A stretch of DNA of 64,000 nt from Pararhodobacter zhoushanensis (GTDB lineage Bacteria; Pseudomonadota; Alphaproteobacteria; Rhodobacterales; Rhodobacteraceae): the NCBI RefSeq assembly GCF_003990445.1, contig NZ_REEZ01000004.1:124001-188000 (forward strand), in the 5' to 3' direction. This document shows positions 36,270-46,479 of the stretch, piece after piece. Under the pieces are notes generated by a model. It was not told the DNA's origin. It was given only the letters and a program-made list of their open reading frames with translations, and searched no databases. Positions within the stretch are counted from its first letter, which is position 1; every line of letters begins with the position of its first letter. A program made the translations under genes and the position numbers.

Positions 36270-37142
36270 TCAACCGGCGAGAAGCAGCTCAACTTTGGCG
36301 CGATCTGGCATCGCCGGGGCAGCGCCGGGCTGCGTCACTTGCAGGGCAGCGGCAGCGGCGGCGTAGCGCAGGGCCTGTGCTGGGGTCTGCCCCCGGTCCA
36401 GCGCGGCGGCAAGAGATCCGGCGAAGCAGTCGCCCGCGCCGGTGGTATCGACGGGGATGACGGGGAACGCGGGCTGAAAAAGCGGCTCTGTGCCTGCCGA
36501 AATCCACTCGGCCCCCTGCGCGCCACGGGTGACGATCACCGCCTCGACCGGCTGATCGGGCAGCGCAGTGCCGGTGGATTTCACCAGCGCGGCGGCCTCT
36601 CCGGCGTTGACCAGCAGGTGCGTCACGTGGGGCAGGATGGCGCGCAGCGGGTCCAGCGCAAACGGCGCGGCGGAATAGAAAACGCGCAGGCCACGGGCGC
36701 GGGCGATCCGGGCGGCTTCAACTTGATGCGAGGTCTCATTCTGCACCAGCAGACAATCGCCCGGCTGCGCCGTCGCCAGCGCCGCGTCGATCATCGCCAG
36801 ATCCTGCGCCTGATTGGCGCCGGGATGGATGATGATCTGATTCTCGCCCGCATCATCCACCGCAACGATGGCGTGGCCGGTCCCCTGCGTGACCCGCGCA
36901 ATACGGTCCAGCGCGATGCCATGCGCGGTCAGCTGCGCCTCGATCCACGCATCGCCCTGCCCCACGGCGCCGATGTGCACCACCCGCGCCCCGGCCCTGA
37001 GCGCCGCGACGCTCTGGTTGATGCCTTTGCCGCCCAGTCCGGGGGTGTGCGAGGTGGCCGAGAGCGTCTCGCCCGCCTGCGGCAGTGCCGGCAGGCGGTA
37101 GACGTGGTCGATGTTGATCGAGCCGAGGCAGAAAACGGTCAT
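36270..37142 (-). CDS. Ribokinase-like PfkB carbohydrate kinase
   Basis: A 290-residue sugar kinase: GSINIDHVYRLP start, GGKGINQSVAAL substrate loop, and the anion-hole and catalytic D motif DTTGAGDCFAGSLAA. Closest in layout to ribokinases; the actual sugar is not determinable. It overlaps the malic enzyme gene upstream (ATGA), an unusual pairing. A degenerate copy of the dispersed motif lies at about 36474-36506. Confidence 0.85.
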   Translation of the reverse strand: MTVFCLGSINIDHVYRLPALPQAGETLSATSHTPGLGGKGINQSVAALRAGARVVHIGAVGQGDAWIEAQLTAHGIALDRIARVTQGTGHAIVAVDDAGENQIIIHPGANQAQDLAMIDAALATAQPGDCLLVQNETSHQVEAARIARARGLRVFYSAAPFALDPLRAILPHVTHLLVNAGEAAALVKSTGTALPDQPVEAVIVTRGAQGAEWISAGTEPLFQPAFPVIPVDTTGAGDCFAGSLAAALDRGQTPAQALRYAAAAAALQVTQPGAAPAMPDRAKVELLLAG

Positions 37143-39409
37143 TTCGAGACGTGACCCACGCGGCAGGCCGCCATGACGGCCATGTTCATGATGTCATTGA
37201 CCGTCGCCCCGGTGGACAGGATCTGGATCGGCTTTGGCACGCCGGTCAGGATGGGGCCGATCACCGTGGCGCCGGCCATTTCCTGCATCAGCTTGACCGA
37301 GATCGAGGCCGAATGCCGCGCCGGACAGACGAGGATGTTCGCCGGGCCGGTGAGGCGGGAGAAGGGATACGCCTCGGCCGCTTTGGGGTTGAGGGCGACG
37401 TCGACGGTCATCTCGCCCTCATATTCGAAATCAACGCCGCGCCGGTCGAGCACGTCGGGGGCTACGTGCATTTTCTCGGACCGCTCGGAAATCGGATAGC
37501 CGAAGGTTGAGAAGCTGACGAAGGCCACGCGCGGCTCAATCCCAAGACTGCGCGCCACGCCTGCCGAACGGATGGCGATGTCGGCGAGGTCTTCTTCCTC
37601 GGGCCATTCATGCACCAGCGTGTCGGCGATCAGCACGATCCGGCCCTTGTGCAGCAGTACCGAGACACCCACTGCCCCATCCTGCGCACGGGCGTCGAAG
37701 ACGTGGTTGATCATGTCCATGACCAGCGCCGATTTGCGCGTGGCCCCGGTGACCAGCGCGTCACCATGCCCGTGCTGAAGCATCAGCGCCGAGAAGATGT
37801 GCCGGTCCCGGGTGGTCATGCGGTGGACGTCGCGCTGGTCGAAGCCTTTGCGCTGCAGGCGTTTGTAAAGGTAGTTCTTGTAGACATCGAGGTGGCGCGT
37901 GTTGGCGGCGTTGACCACGGTCAGCTCGCGCACCGCGTCGGCCAGACCGGCGGCCTCCAGACGGCGTTTGACGTCATCCTCCTGCCCCACCACCAACGAC
38001 TTGCCCAGACCGGCGCGCTGATACGCAACGGCGGCGCGCAGCACGCGCTCGTCGTCACCCTCGGCGAAAATCATCCGCGATTGCGCCTGACGGGCGCGGG
38101 CGAACAGGCTCTGCTGGATCGAGGCCGTCGGGTCCATGCGCGAGCGCAGGGTGTGGCGGTAGGCGTCCATGTCGATGATCGGACGGCGGGCGACGCCGGT
38201 ATCCATCCCCGCCTTGGCGACGGCGGGCGGGATCACGTAGATCAGGCGCGGATCGAAGGGCGTGGGGATGATGTAGTCGCGGCCGAAGCTGAGCTTGCGA
38301 CCGTAGGCCATGGCGACCTCATCGGGCACGTCTTCACGCGCGAGTTCAGCAAGGGCGCGGGCACAGGCGATCTTCATCTCATCGTTGATGGCGCGGGCGT
38401 GGATGTCGAGCGCCCCGCGGAACAGATAGGGGAAGCCGAGGACGTTATTGACCTGATTGGGATAATCCGAGCGCCCGGTGGCGACGATGGCATCGGCGCG
38501 CACGGCATGGGCTTCTTCCGGCGTGATCTCAGGGTCAGGGTTGGCCATGGCGAAGATGACCGGATTGTCGGCCATGGATTCAACCATCTCAGGCGTCACG
38601 GCCCCCTTGGCAGACACGCCAAGGAACACATCCGCCCCGCGCATCGCCTCTTCCAGCGTGCGGGCGTCGGTGGTGGCGGCGTGGGCCGATTTCCACTGGT
38701 TCATGCCCTCGGTCCGGCCCTGATAGATCACGCCCTTGGTGTCGCACATGATGCAGTTGTCATGCTGCGCGCCCATGGATTTGAGCAGTTCCAGACAGGC
38801 GATCCCGGCAGCCCCTGCCCCGTTCAGGACGATCTTGACGTCCTCGATCTTCTTGCCGCTGATTTCCAGCGCGTTGATCAGACCGGCGGCGCAGATCACG
38901 GCGGTGCCGTGCTGGTCGTCGTGAAACACCGGAATGTCGCAAAGTTCCTTGAGGCGCTGCTCGATGATGAAACACTCGGGCGCCTTGATGTCCTCAAGGT
39001 TGATGCCGCCAAAGGTGGGGGACATCAGGTGCACGGCCTTGATGATCTCATCGGCGTCTTCGGTCGCCAGCTCGATGTCGATGGCGTTGACGTCAGCGAA
39101 GCGTTTGAACAGGACCGCCTTGCCCTCCATCACCGGCTTGGAGGCCAGCGCGCCCAGATTGCCCATGCCCAGAATGGCGGTGCCGTTCGAAATTACGGCG
39201 ACCATGTTGCCCTTGACGGTATAGTCATAGGCCAGCCCCGGATCGCGGGCGATCGCCTCGACCGGCACGGCGACGCCGGGCGAATAAGCCAGCGACAGAT
39301 CGCGCTGGGTGGCCATCGGCGTGGTGGCGACGATCTCGTATTTGCCGGGGGTCGGCTCGAAATGATAGGCCAGCGCCTCTTCAGGCGTGATGCGGGACTT
39401 GCGGGACAT
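37139..39409 (-). CDS. maeB: NADP-dependent malic enzyme fused to a phosphate acetyltransferase-like domain
   Basis: A 756-residue bifunctional-type protein common in alphaproteobacteria. The N-terminal malic enzyme (about 1-430; SLAYSPGVAVPVEAI, FHDDQHGTAVI, VLNGAGAAGIACLELLKSMGA) decarboxylates malate to pyruvate. The C-terminal half (about 440-756; MIFAEGDDERVLRAA, ATRKSALVMDMI, NPMQ-type end VNDIMNMA) is the phosphotransacetylase-like regulatory domain. ATG at 39409 (MSRKSRITPEE). Confidence 0.93.
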   Translation of the reverse strand: MSRKSRITPEEALAYHFEPTPGKYEIVATTPMATQRDLSLAYSPGVAVPVEAIARDPGLAYDYTVKGNMVAVISNGTAILGMGNLGALASKPVMEGKAVLFKRFADVNAIDIELATEDADEIIKAVHLMSPTFGGINLEDIKAPECFIIEQRLKELCDIPVFHDDQHGTAVICAAGLINALEISGKKIEDVKIVLNGAGAAGIACLELLKSMGAQHDNCIMCDTKGVIYQGRTEGMNQWKSAHAATTDARTLEEAMRGADVFLGVSAKGAVTPEMVESMADNPVIFAMANPDPEITPEEAHAVRADAIVATGRSDYPNQVNNVLGFPYLFRGALDIHARAINDEMKIACARALAELAREDVPDEVAMAYGRKLSFGRDYIIPTPFDPRLIYVIPPAVAKAGMDTGVARRPIIDMDAYRHTLRSRMDPTASIQQSLFARARQAQSRMIFAEGDDERVLRAAVAYQRAGLGKSLVVGQEDDVKRRLEAAGLADAVRELTVVNAANTRHLDVYKNYLYKRLQRKGFDQRDVHRMTTRDRHIFSALMLQHGHGDALVTGATRKSALVMDMINHVFDARAQDGAVGVSVLLHKGRIVLIADTLVHEWPEEEDLADIAIRSAGVARSLGIEPRVAFVSFSTFGYPISERSEKMHVAPDVLDRRGVDFEYEGEMTVDVALNPKAAEAYPFSRLTGPANILVCPARHSASISVKLMQEMAGATVIGPILTGVPKPIQILSTGATVNDIMNMAVMAACRVGHVSK

Positions 39410-39529
39410 GGGGCCTCCTCCAACAGAGGTTCTGCATAGCGCGGGCGTGCGCATCGAACAACGCGGGAATCGGGCCTTTTCGGCGGTCAGGGGGTTTTGT
39501 AGGGTCGCGCCGATGACGGGGAGAGTTCA

Positions 39530-42193
39530 GTGAACGACGCGCAAGTCACGGTGCCGGCCGGTGTAACGCCGATGATGGCCCAATTTCTGGAAATCAAAGC
39601 CCAGCACGCGGATGCGCTGCTGTTTTACCGCATGGGCGATTTCTATGAGATGTTTTTTGACGATGCGGTGGCGGCCTCGGCCGCGCTGGACATTGCGCTG
39701 ACCAAGCGCGGCAAGCATCTGGACGAAGACATTCCGATGTGCGGCGTGCCGATCCATGCGGCCGAGGGCTATTTGCTGACGCTGATCCGCAAGGGATTCC
39801 GAGTGGCGATTGCCGAGCAGATGGAGGACCCCGCCGAGGCCAAGAAGCGCGGCTCGAAATCGGTGGTGCGGCGCGAGGTGGTGCGGCTGGTGACACCAGG
39901 CACGCTGACCGAGGATGCGCTGCTGGAACCCCGGCGGCACAATTTTCTGGCGGCCTGGGCGGACATTCGCGGCGAGGCGGCGCTGGCCTGGGCCGATATT
40001 TCCACCGGCGAGCTGCGGGTGGTCCCCTGCCCGCGCGTGCGGCTGGCGCCTGAGCTGTCACGTCTGGGCGCGCGCGAGCTGGTGGTGCCCGAGGACATGG
40101 CCGGTGAGCTGCGCGAAATGGCGGGCGAGATGGCGCTGGCGCTGGCCGAGCGGGGGCGCGCGAGCTTTGACAGCGCGGCCGGGACCAAGCGGCTGTGCGC
40201 GCTGTTCGGGGTGAGCACGCTGGACGGGTTCGGCAGCTTCACGCGCGAGGAGATCGCGGCGCTGGGGGCTTTGGTCGATTATCTGGACCTGACACAGAAA
40301 GGCCGGATGCCGCTGCTGCGCACCCCGGTCAAGGAAAGCGCCGGCGCGGCGATGCAGATCGACGGGCCGACGCGGCGCAATCTGGAACTGACGCAGGCGC
40401 TGGCCGGGGGGCGTGAGGGCTCGCTGCTGGCCTCGATTGACACCACCGTCACGGCGGGGGGTGCGCGGCTGCTGGAGCGGCGGGTTTCCAGCCCCTCGTG
40501 CGATCTGGGGGTGATCCGGGCGCGGCTGGCGGCGGTTGAGGCGCTGGTGGGCGATGACCTGTTGCGCGGTGATCTGCGGGCCTCGCTTAAGGCGGTGCCG
40601 GACATTGACCGGGCACTATCACGGCTGGCGCTGGAACGCGGCGGGCCGCGCGATCTGGCGATGCTGCGCAGCGGGTTGGCGCAAGCGGGGCTGCTGGCGG
40701 GCATGCTGGCCGGGGATCTGCCGGATGTGCTGGTCAGCGCCCGGCGTGCGCTGGTCGGGCATGACGAGCTGGCCGGGCTGCTAGAGGCCACGCTGGTGCA
40801 AGACCCGCCGCTGCTGGCGCGCGATGGCGGGTTTATCGCCTCGGGTGTGGACAGTGATCTGGACGCCGCGCGCGAGCTGCGCGACGAGGGGCGCAGTGTG
40901 ATCGCGCGGATGCAGGCGGAGTATGCGACCGAGACGGGGATTTCGGGGCTGAAAATCAAGCATAACAACGTGTTGGGGTATTTCATCGAGACCACCTCGA
41001 CCCACGCCGAAAAGATGCTGTCGGCCCCGTTGAACGAACGCTTCATGCACCGGCAGACCACGGCCAATCAGGTGCGGTTTACCACGTTGGCGCTGTCCGA
41101 GATGGAGACCAAGATCCACAACGCCGGTGCGCGGGCGCTGGAGATCGAGAAACGGCTGTATGAGGAACTGCGCGGGGCGGTGATGGTCGCCTCGGCCAAG
41201 GTGCACGGCGCGGCGCGGGCGTTGGCAGAGGTGGACGTGACAAGCGCGTTTGCCGAACTGGCGCGGGTGCGGGACTGGGCGAAGCCCAAGGTTGATGACA
41301 GCCGCAGCTTTGTCGTTGAGGGCGGGCGGCATCCGGTGGTCGAGGCGGCGCTGGCGCGGGCCGGACAGGCCTTTGTCGCCAACGGGCTGGATCTGGAGCC
41401 GGGCGACAAGGGTGCCGCTGTGTGGCTGGTCACAGGGCCGAACATGGCCGGTAAATCAACCTTCCTGCGGCAGAACGCGCTGATCGCCATTCTGGCGCAG
41501 GCCGGGGGCTATGTCCCCGCGCGCGCGGCGCATATAGGCATGGTCGAGCAGGTGTTCAGCCGCGTGGGTGCCTCGGACGATCTGGCGCGGGGGCGGTCGA
41601 CCTTTATGGTCGAAATGGTCGAGACGGCAGCGATCGTGAATCAGGCCGGGCCGCGGGCCTTTGTGATCCTCGATGAGATCGGGCGCGGCACGGCGACCTA
41701 TGACGGCTTGTCGATCGCCTGGGCGGTGCTGGAGCATCTGCACAGCGTGAACCGATGCCGTGCGCTGTTTGCCACGCATTATCACGAGATGGTCGGGCTG
41801 GCCGACCGCCTGGAGGGCGTTGAGAACGCCACTGTCGCGGTGCGCGAGTGGGAGGGCGATGTGGTCTTTCTGCACGAGGTCCGCAAGGGCGCGGCGGATC
41901 GCAGCTATGGCGTGCAGGTGGCACGGCTGGCGGGCCTGCCGGATGCCGTGATCGTGCGGGCGCGCGAAGTGCTGGAGATGCTGGAGCGGGGCGACGAGGG
42001 GCAGCGCGGGGCGAAGACGCTGATCGACGATCTGCCGCTGTTCGCGATGAGCGCCCCTGCCCCGGTCAAAAAGGCTGCGCCCAAGGTGTCGGTGGTCGAG
42101 GAGCGGCTGAAAGACGTGCACCCCGACGCGCTGAGCCCGCGTGAGGCGCTGGCGCTGTTGTATGAGTTGCGGGGCTTGCTGGGCGGGGCGTAG
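39530..42193 (+). CDS. mutS: DNA mismatch repair protein MutS
   Basis: An 887-residue MutS with the N-terminal mismatch-binding [11 protein letters not shown], a lever and clamp region, and the C-terminal ATPase: Walker [14 protein letters not shown], Walker [24 protein letters not shown]. It starts mismatch repair with MutL (not in this window). Start is GTG at 39530, preceded by GGGGAGAG. The stop codon lies inside a REPIN-like palindrome. Confidence 0.97.
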   Translation: MNDAQVTVPAGVTPMMAQFLEIKAQHADALLFYRMGDFYEMFFDDAVAASAALDIALTKRGKHLDEDIPMCGVPIHAAEGYLLTLIRKGFRVAIAEQMEDPAEAKKRGSKSVVRREVVRLVTPGTLTEDALLEPRRHNFLAAWADIRGEAALAWADISTGELRVVPCPRVRLAPELSRLGARELVVPEDMAGELREMAGEMALALAERGRASFDSAAGTKRLCALFGVSTLDGFGSFTREEIAALGALVDYLDLTQKGRMPLLRTPVKESAGAAMQIDGPTRRNLELTQALAGGREGSLLASIDTTVTAGGARLLERRVSSPSCDLGVIRARLAAVEALVGDDLLRGDLRASLKAVPDIDRALSRLALERGGPRDLAMLRSGLAQAGLLAGMLAGDLPDVLVSARRALVGHDELAGLLEATLVQDPPLLARDGGFIASGVDSDLDAARELRDEGRSVIARMQAEYATETGISGLKIKHNNVLGYFIETTSTHAEKMLSAPLNERFMHRQTTANQVRFTTLALSEMETKIHNAGARALEIEKRLYEELRGAVMVASAKVHGAARALAEVDVTSAFAELARVRDWAKPKVDDSRSFVVEGGRHPVVEAALARAGQAFVANGLDLEPGDKGAAVWLVTGPNMAGKSTFLRQNALIAILAQAGGYVPARAAHIGMVEQVFSRVGASDDLARGRSTFMVEMVETAAIVNQAGPRAFVILDEIGRGTATYDGLSIAWAVLEHLHSVNRCRALFATHYHEMVGLADRLEGVENATVAVREWEGDVVFLHEVRKGAADRSYGVQVARLAGLPDAVIVRAREVLEMLERGDEGQRGAKTLIDDLPLFAMSAPAPVKKAAPKVSVVEERLKDVHPDALSPREALALLYELRGLLGGA

Positions 42194-42250
42194 GTCGGGG
42201 TTTCACCCCGACCCCCGTGGGCTGGAAGTCGGGGTGAAACCCCGACCTAC
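42190..42250. repeat. REPIN-like double palindrome with GTAG feet, over the mutS stop
   Basis: A 23-bp perfect inverted repeat (42190-42212 and 42228-42250) with a 15-bp spacer. Each arm starts with GTAG and is itself a hairpin, GTCGGGGT-TTC-ACCCCGAC, so the whole has the layout of a REP doublet. It includes the mutS TAG stop and lies between convergent mutS and grpE, so it can end transcription both ways. Confidence 0.75.
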
Positions 42251-42252
42251 GG

Positions 42253-42274
42253 GGCCGCCCGAGGGTGGGCGGCC
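42253..42274. terminator. Hairpin between mutS and grpE
   Basis: Perfect 8-bp stem GGCCGCCC / GGGCGGCC with a 6-base loop, followed on the plus strand by GTTCGCTTT. Probably the transcription stop of one or both convergent genes. Confidence 0.55.
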
Positions 42275-42281
42275 GTTCGCT

Positions 42282-42833
42282 TTACTTGGCAGGCGTGGAC
42301 GAAACACCGACCTGCGCGGGGCGCAGAAGGTGCTCGTGCAGGCGGAAGCCTTCGGTGACGACCTGAACGATCTGACCGGCCTTGGTGCCGGGCACCGGGG
42401 CTTCGAACATCGCCTCGTGGAAATGCGGGTCGAACTGATCGCCAACCTCGGGCGCGACGCGCACGATGCCGTGGCGGGAGAAGATGTTGGTCAGCTCGCG
42501 CAGGGTCAGATCCAGACCGTCAACCATGCCTTTGGCGCGGTCGCGGGTTTCGTCGTCGATCAACGACAGGGCCTGACCCAGATAGTCATAGACCGCCAGC
42601 ATGTCGCGGGCGAGCTTCTGGCCACCATAGATGCCAGCCTCGCGCCGGTCTTTCTCGCTGCGCTTGCGGAGGTTCTCCAGGTCAGCGAGCGAGCGCATCA
42701 GACGGTCACGCATCTCACCGCGCTCGACCTCGAACGCGGCATGCGCGGCATCGAGGGCCGCGTGAAGATCGAGGGCTTCGGGAGCCTCGGTTTCGGCGCC
42801 GGTCTCAGCCGGGGTTTCCTGGGAGTCAGCCAT
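42282..42833 (-). CDS. grpE: GrpE nucleotide exchange factor
   Basis: A 183-residue DnaK co-chaperone: acidic N-terminal tail, long helix with RSLADLENLRKRSEKDRREAG, and the beta domain FDPHFHEAMFEAPV-KAGQIVQVV-EGFRLHEHLLRPAQVGVS. Promotes ADP release from DnaK. hrcA-grpE order is standard for alphaproteobacteria. Confidence 0.95.
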   Translation of the reverse strand: MADSQETPAETGAETEAPEALDLHAALDAAHAAFEVERGEMRDRLMRSLADLENLRKRSEKDRREAGIYGGQKLARDMLAVYDYLGQALSLIDDETRDRAKGMVDGLDLTLRELTNIFSRHGIVRVAPEVGDQFDPHFHEAMFEAPVPGTKAGQIVQVVTEGFRLHEHLLRPAQVGVSSTPAK

Positions 42834-42845
42834 ATGTTCCTCGTG

Positions 42846-43913
42846 TCAATCGGAACCCAGCTCGGTCAGCATGCGGCCGACGAGTTGGGCAGTGTAGTCT
42901 ACTATCGGCACGATGCGTCCGTAGTTCAGTCGCGTGGGACCGATCACGCCGACCGCGCCGACAATCTTGCTGTCGGCGTTCATATATGGAGAAACGACCA
43001 GAGTGGAACCCGTTAGCGAAAAAAGCTTGTTCTCGGCGCCAATGAAAATGCGCACGCCCTCGCCTTTTTCGGTGTGCTCGAGCACTTCGGCGATGTCGCG
43101 CTTGCGTTCGAGGTCGTCAAACAGCTCGCGGATGCGCTGAAGGCTGTCGGAATCGGTCTGTTCCAGCAGGTTCGCGCGGCCCCGGACGATCAGGCGTTCG
43201 TGGCGCTCGCCCTGATGTTCCCACAGCGCCATGCCGCGTTCGATCAGGTCCGTGGCGATCGAGTCGATCTCGCGCCGGCCGGCGGCGATTTCGGTGCGCA
43301 TCTTGTGGCGCAGTTCGGTCAGGGTGAGGCCGGCGGCGAGGGCGTTGATGAAATTGACCGCTTCGCGCAAGGCCGAGGGCAGCAGGCCCGGCGGCGGGGT
43401 GAAGACGCGGTTCTCGACCTGGCCATCAGCGAAAACCAGCACGACAAGGGCGCGGTCGTTGGAGATGGGCACGAATTCAATGTGCTTGATCGGCGCTTCG
43501 TGTTTCGGCGCAAGGACCAGCGAGGCACCGCGGGTGATCCCCGAGAGCGCGTTGCCCACGCGGTCCAGCAGCGTGGTGACGTCGCGTTCGTTGGACTGGC
43601 GCGTGGCTTCGAGCCGTTCGCGGTCGGCGGTGGTGACGGGATCAACCTCGAGCAGCGCATCGACGAACAGGCGCAGGCCCTGCTGGGTCGGCACCCTGCC
43701 CGCCGAGATATGCGGGCTTTCCAGCAGGCCGAGGTATTCGAGATCGTTCATCACGTTGCGGATCGTCGCCGGCGAGAGTTTCTCGTTGAAATCGCGCGTG
43801 ATGGTGCGCGAGCCGACGGGCGTGCCGGATTGCAGATAGCTGTCAACGACCCGGCGAAACACTTCGCGGGCGCGGTCGTTGAGGTCATGAAAGGCAGTCT
43901 GATCTGCTGGCAT
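42846..43913 (-). CDS. hrcA: Heat-inducible transcription repressor HrcA
   Basis: A 355-residue repressor of chaperone genes that binds CIRCE elements. N-terminal winged helix (TRDFNEKLSPATIRNVMNDLEYLGLLESPHISAGRVPTQQGLRLFVD) and C-terminal regions FIGAENKLF and VVSPYMN. ATG at 43913 (MPADQTAFHDL). No CIRCE was found upstream in this window. grpE follows with 12 bp. Confidence 0.95.
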   Translation of the reverse strand: MPADQTAFHDLNDRAREVFRRVVDSYLQSGTPVGSRTITRDFNEKLSPATIRNVMNDLEYLGLLESPHISAGRVPTQQGLRLFVDALLEVDPVTTADRERLEATRQSNERDVTTLLDRVGNALSGITRGASLVLAPKHEAPIKHIEFVPISNDRALVVLVFADGQVENRVFTPPPGLLPSALREAVNFINALAAGLTLTELRHKMRTEIAAGRREIDSIATDLIERGMALWEHQGERHERLIVRGRANLLEQTDSDSLQRIRELFDDLERKRDIAEVLEHTEKGEGVRIFIGAENKLFSLTGSTLVVSPYMNADSKIVGAVGVIGPTRLNYGRIVPIVDYTAQLVGRMLTELGSD

Positions 43914-44006
43914 GGGCACCGATGCACTCTGTTGGCGCGTCAATCCGGTTGCAACGACGGTTGCGCCCCCTGTATCTGGGTCTCCAGATCATAAGAGGAA
44001 ACGGAC

Positions 44007-44717
44007 ATGCGTCCTTCTGGAAGACACTTAGATGAAATGCGGGCAGTTTCAATCGAAACCGGCGTGATGCGGCATGCAGAGGGCTCGTGCCTGATCAAAG
44101 TCGGCAACACGCATGTTTTGTGCACGGCCTCGGTTGAAGAGCGCACGCCGCCGTTTTTGAAGAACACCGGGCTGGGCTGGGTGACGGCAGAGTATGGCAT
44201 GCTGCCGCGCGCCACCAACACACGCAACCGTCGTGAGGCGGCACAGGGCAAGCAAGGCGGAAGAACGGTTGAAATTCAACGCCTTATCGGTCGCTCGCTG
44301 CGCGCGGGGATTGATCGGTCGGCGCTGGGTGAGCGTCAGATCACCGTCGACTGCGATGTGATCCAGGCCGATGGCGGCACGCGCTGTGCGTCGATCACCG
44401 GCGGCTGGGTAGCCCTGCGGCTGGCGATCAACACGCTGATGAAAACCGGCGCGATCAAGTCGGACCCGATGATGGGGCATGTAGCAGCTGTTTCCTGCGG
44501 GATTTACGCCGGGCAGCCGGTGCTGGATCTGGACTATGATGAAGACAGCGTCGCCGGAGTGGACGGGAATTTCGTCATGCTGGACGACGGACGCCTGATC
44601 GAAGTGCAGATGTCGGGCGAAACGACGGTGTTTGGCCGTAGCGAGCTGGGGACGATGCTGGATCTGGCCGAAAAAGGCATGGCCGGACTGGTGGCAGCGC
44701 AGAAGGCGGCGCTGTGA
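44007..44717 (+). CDS. rph: Ribonuclease PH
   Basis: A 236-residue phosphorolytic 3' tRNA trimming enzyme: [42 protein letters not shown] and [15 protein letters not shown] with the catalytic residues. Divergent from hrcA, in the usual hrcA/rph layout. GAGGAAACGG precedes the start. Confidence 0.97.
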   Translation: MRPSGRHLDEMRAVSIETGVMRHAEGSCLIKVGNTHVLCTASVEERTPPFLKNTGLGWVTAEYGMLPRATNTRNRREAAQGKQGGRTVEIQRLIGRSLRAGIDRSALGERQITVDCDVIQADGGTRCASITGGWVALRLAINTLMKTGAIKSDPMMGHVAAVSCGIYAGQPVLDLDYDEDSVAGVDGNFVMLDDGRLIEVQMSGETTVFGRSELGTMLDLAEKGMAGLVAAQKAAL

Positions 44718-45313
44718 GCCTGGCGGGCACCACCCTGCTGTTCGCGACGCATAACGCGGGCAAGGTCGAGGAAATGCGCCAACTGCTGTCTCCCTACGGG
44801 GTGACAGTGGTGTCCGCCGCCGAGCGCGGTTTGCCCGAGCCGGAAGAGACCGAAGACAGCTTTGTCGGCAATGCGCGGATCAAGGCGCACGCTGCCGCGA
44901 AAGCGACGGGCTTGGTGGTGTTGGCGGATGACTCGGGCCTGTGTGTCGACGCGCTGGACGGTGCGCCGGGGGTCTATACGGCCGACTGGGCTGAAGGGCC
45001 CGGCGGGCGGGACTTCATGCGGGCGATGGAGAAAACACGCGCCGCTTTGGGTGACGCGCCAGAACCTTGGGGTGCCGAGTTTCGCTGCACGCTGGTGATG
45101 GCGTGGCCGGACGGGACGGATGAGGTTTACGAAGGTGTCGTTCGCGGCACCTTGGTATGGCCGATCCGCGGGGCGCTGGGGCATGGGTATGACCCGATGT
45201 TCATGCCTGAAGGCGAGGATGTGACCTTTGCCGAGATGACGGCGGACCAGAAGAATGCGTTGTCGCATCGGGGGCGCGCGTTGCAGGCACTCATCGGGGC
45301 TCGTTTCACGTGA
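44714..45313 (+). CDS. rdgB: RdgB/HAM1 non-canonical purine NTP pyrophosphatase
   Basis: A 199-residue house-cleaning enzyme hydrolysing d[38 protein letters not shown] and the end [10 protein letters not shown] identify it. GTG at 44714 overlaps the rph stop. Its last codons and the hemW start share a parS sequence. Confidence 0.95.
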   Translation: MSLAGTTLLFATHNAGKVEEMRQLLSPYGVTVVSAAERGLPEPEETEDSFVGNARIKAHAAAKATGLVVLADDSGLCVDALDGAPGVYTADWAEGPGGRDFMRAMEKTRAALGDAPEPWGAEFRCTLVMAWPDGTDEVYEGVVRGTLVWPIRGALGHGYDPMFMPEGEDVTFAEMTADQKNALSHRGRALQALIGARFT

Positions 45314-45317
45314 AACA
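45302..45317. promoter_or_regulatory. parS: parS site 1 (ParB binding), at the rdgB/hemW junction
   Basis: CGTTTCACGTGAAACA matches the 16-bp parS consensus at 15 of 16. The GTG at its centre (45310) is the start codon of hemW, and the rdgB stop TGA (45311-45313) also lies in it. It is about 1.2 kb from parB. Confidence 0.9.
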
Positions 45318-46473
45318 CTCCGGCCCGGATGATTGGCGAAACGGCGGGTTTGGGCTGTACGTCCACTGGCCGTTTTGCGCGGCCAAGTGCCCGTATTGCG
45401 ATTTCAACAGCCATGTGGCCAAGGAAATCACCCATGACGCGTGGCGCGAGGCCTACGTGGCCGAGATCGCACGATGGGCTGAACGGACGCCGGGGCGTGT
45501 GCTGACGTCAATCTTTTTCGGCGGTGGCACCCCGTCACTGATGGAGCCCGAGACGGTCGCGGCGGTGATCGATGCGGCCAAGACGGCGTGGACCCCGGCC
45601 AATGATCTTGAGATCACGCTGGAAGCGAATCCCACATCGGTTGAGATGGGCCGATTTCAGGGCTTTGCCGATGCCGGGGTGAACCGGGTCTCGTTGGGGG
45701 TGCAGGCACTGGATGACGAGGCCCTGCGGCTCTTGGGCCGTCGGCATAGCGTGGCTGAGGCGATGGCGGCCTGGGATGTAGCGAATACGGTCTTTTCGCG
45801 CACCAGTCTGGATCTGATCTATGCGCGCCAATTTCAGGAACAGGAGGCTTGGCGGCGTGAGTTGACCACTGCTTTGTCCCTGAATCCAACGCATCTGTCG
45901 CTGTACCAGCTGACCATTGAAGACGGCACTGCGTTTGGCGATCGGTGGGCGAACGGAAAGCTGCCGGGCCTGCCGAGTGAAGACCGGGGCGCCGACCTGT
46001 GGGACATTACCCAAGACATGTGCGGATCTGCCGGTTTAATGGCCTATGAGGTCTCGAATCACGCCGTCGAGGGCGAGGAATCGCGCCACAATCAGGTCTA
46101 CTGGCGCTATGGCGATTATGTAGGCATCGGGCCGGGCGCGCATGGACGGATCTCATCGCCGAGCGGACGGAGCGCGACCGTTGCCGAGCGCGCGCCCCTG
46201 CGGTGGTTGGACTCCATCCAGAAGTCTAGCCCGGCGGTCATCGAGAGCGTCATCGAGCCCGACGAACAAGCCATGGAATACCTGATGATGGGGATGCGGT
46301 TGTCTGAAGGTATAGATATTGATCGCTTCACCCAATTGAAAGGCCGCCCCCTTGAGGAGACGGCCGTGGTTCAGCTGGAAGAGTTGGGTCTGGTCAGGCG
46401 GAAAGACGGACGCTTAGCGGCGACAGCATCCGGCAGGCCCGTGCTCAACAGTGTGCTGCGCGCCCTGTTCTGA
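45310..46473 (+). CDS. hemW: HemW radical SAM heme chaperone
   Basis: A 387-residue radical SAM protein, CxxxCxxC at C23, C27, C30 (PFCAAKCPYC), with GGGTPSLM and the C-terminal YLMMGMRLSEG. It binds heme and delivers it to respiratory enzymes; formerly annotated as an oxygen-independent coproporphyrinogen oxidase-like protein. The GTG start at 45310 is in a parS site, with a GGGG run about 10 bases upstream. Converges with parB at 6 bp. Confidence 0.93.
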   Translation: MKHSGPDDWRNGGFGLYVHWPFCAAKCPYCDFNSHVAKEITHDAWREAYVAEIARWAERTPGRVLTSIFFGGGTPSLMEPETVAAVIDAAKTAWTPANDLEITLEANPTSVEMGRFQGFADAGVNRVSLGVQALDDEALRLLGRRHSVAEAMAAWDVANTVFSRTSLDLIYARQFQEQEAWRRELTTALSLNPTHLSLYQLTIEDGTAFGDRWANGKLPGLPSEDRGADLWDITQDMCGSAGLMAYEVSNHAVEGEESRHNQVYWRYGDYVGIGPGAHGRISSPSGRSATVAERAPLRWLDSIQKSSPAVIESVIEPDEQAMEYLMMGMRLSEGIDIDRFTQLKGRPLEETAVVQLEELGLVRRKDGRLAATASGRPVLNSVLRALF

Positions 46474-46479
46474 GGCGTG

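Noticed and set aside
37050-37085. AGCGTCTCG stretch in the ribokinase gene resembling the dispersed motif
   Set aside because: The TAAC and GCCGAA parts are missing and the codons are ordinary for this genome.
43914-44006. CIRCE element for HrcA upstream of hrcA or rph
   Set aside because: No TTAGCACTC or its complement is present.
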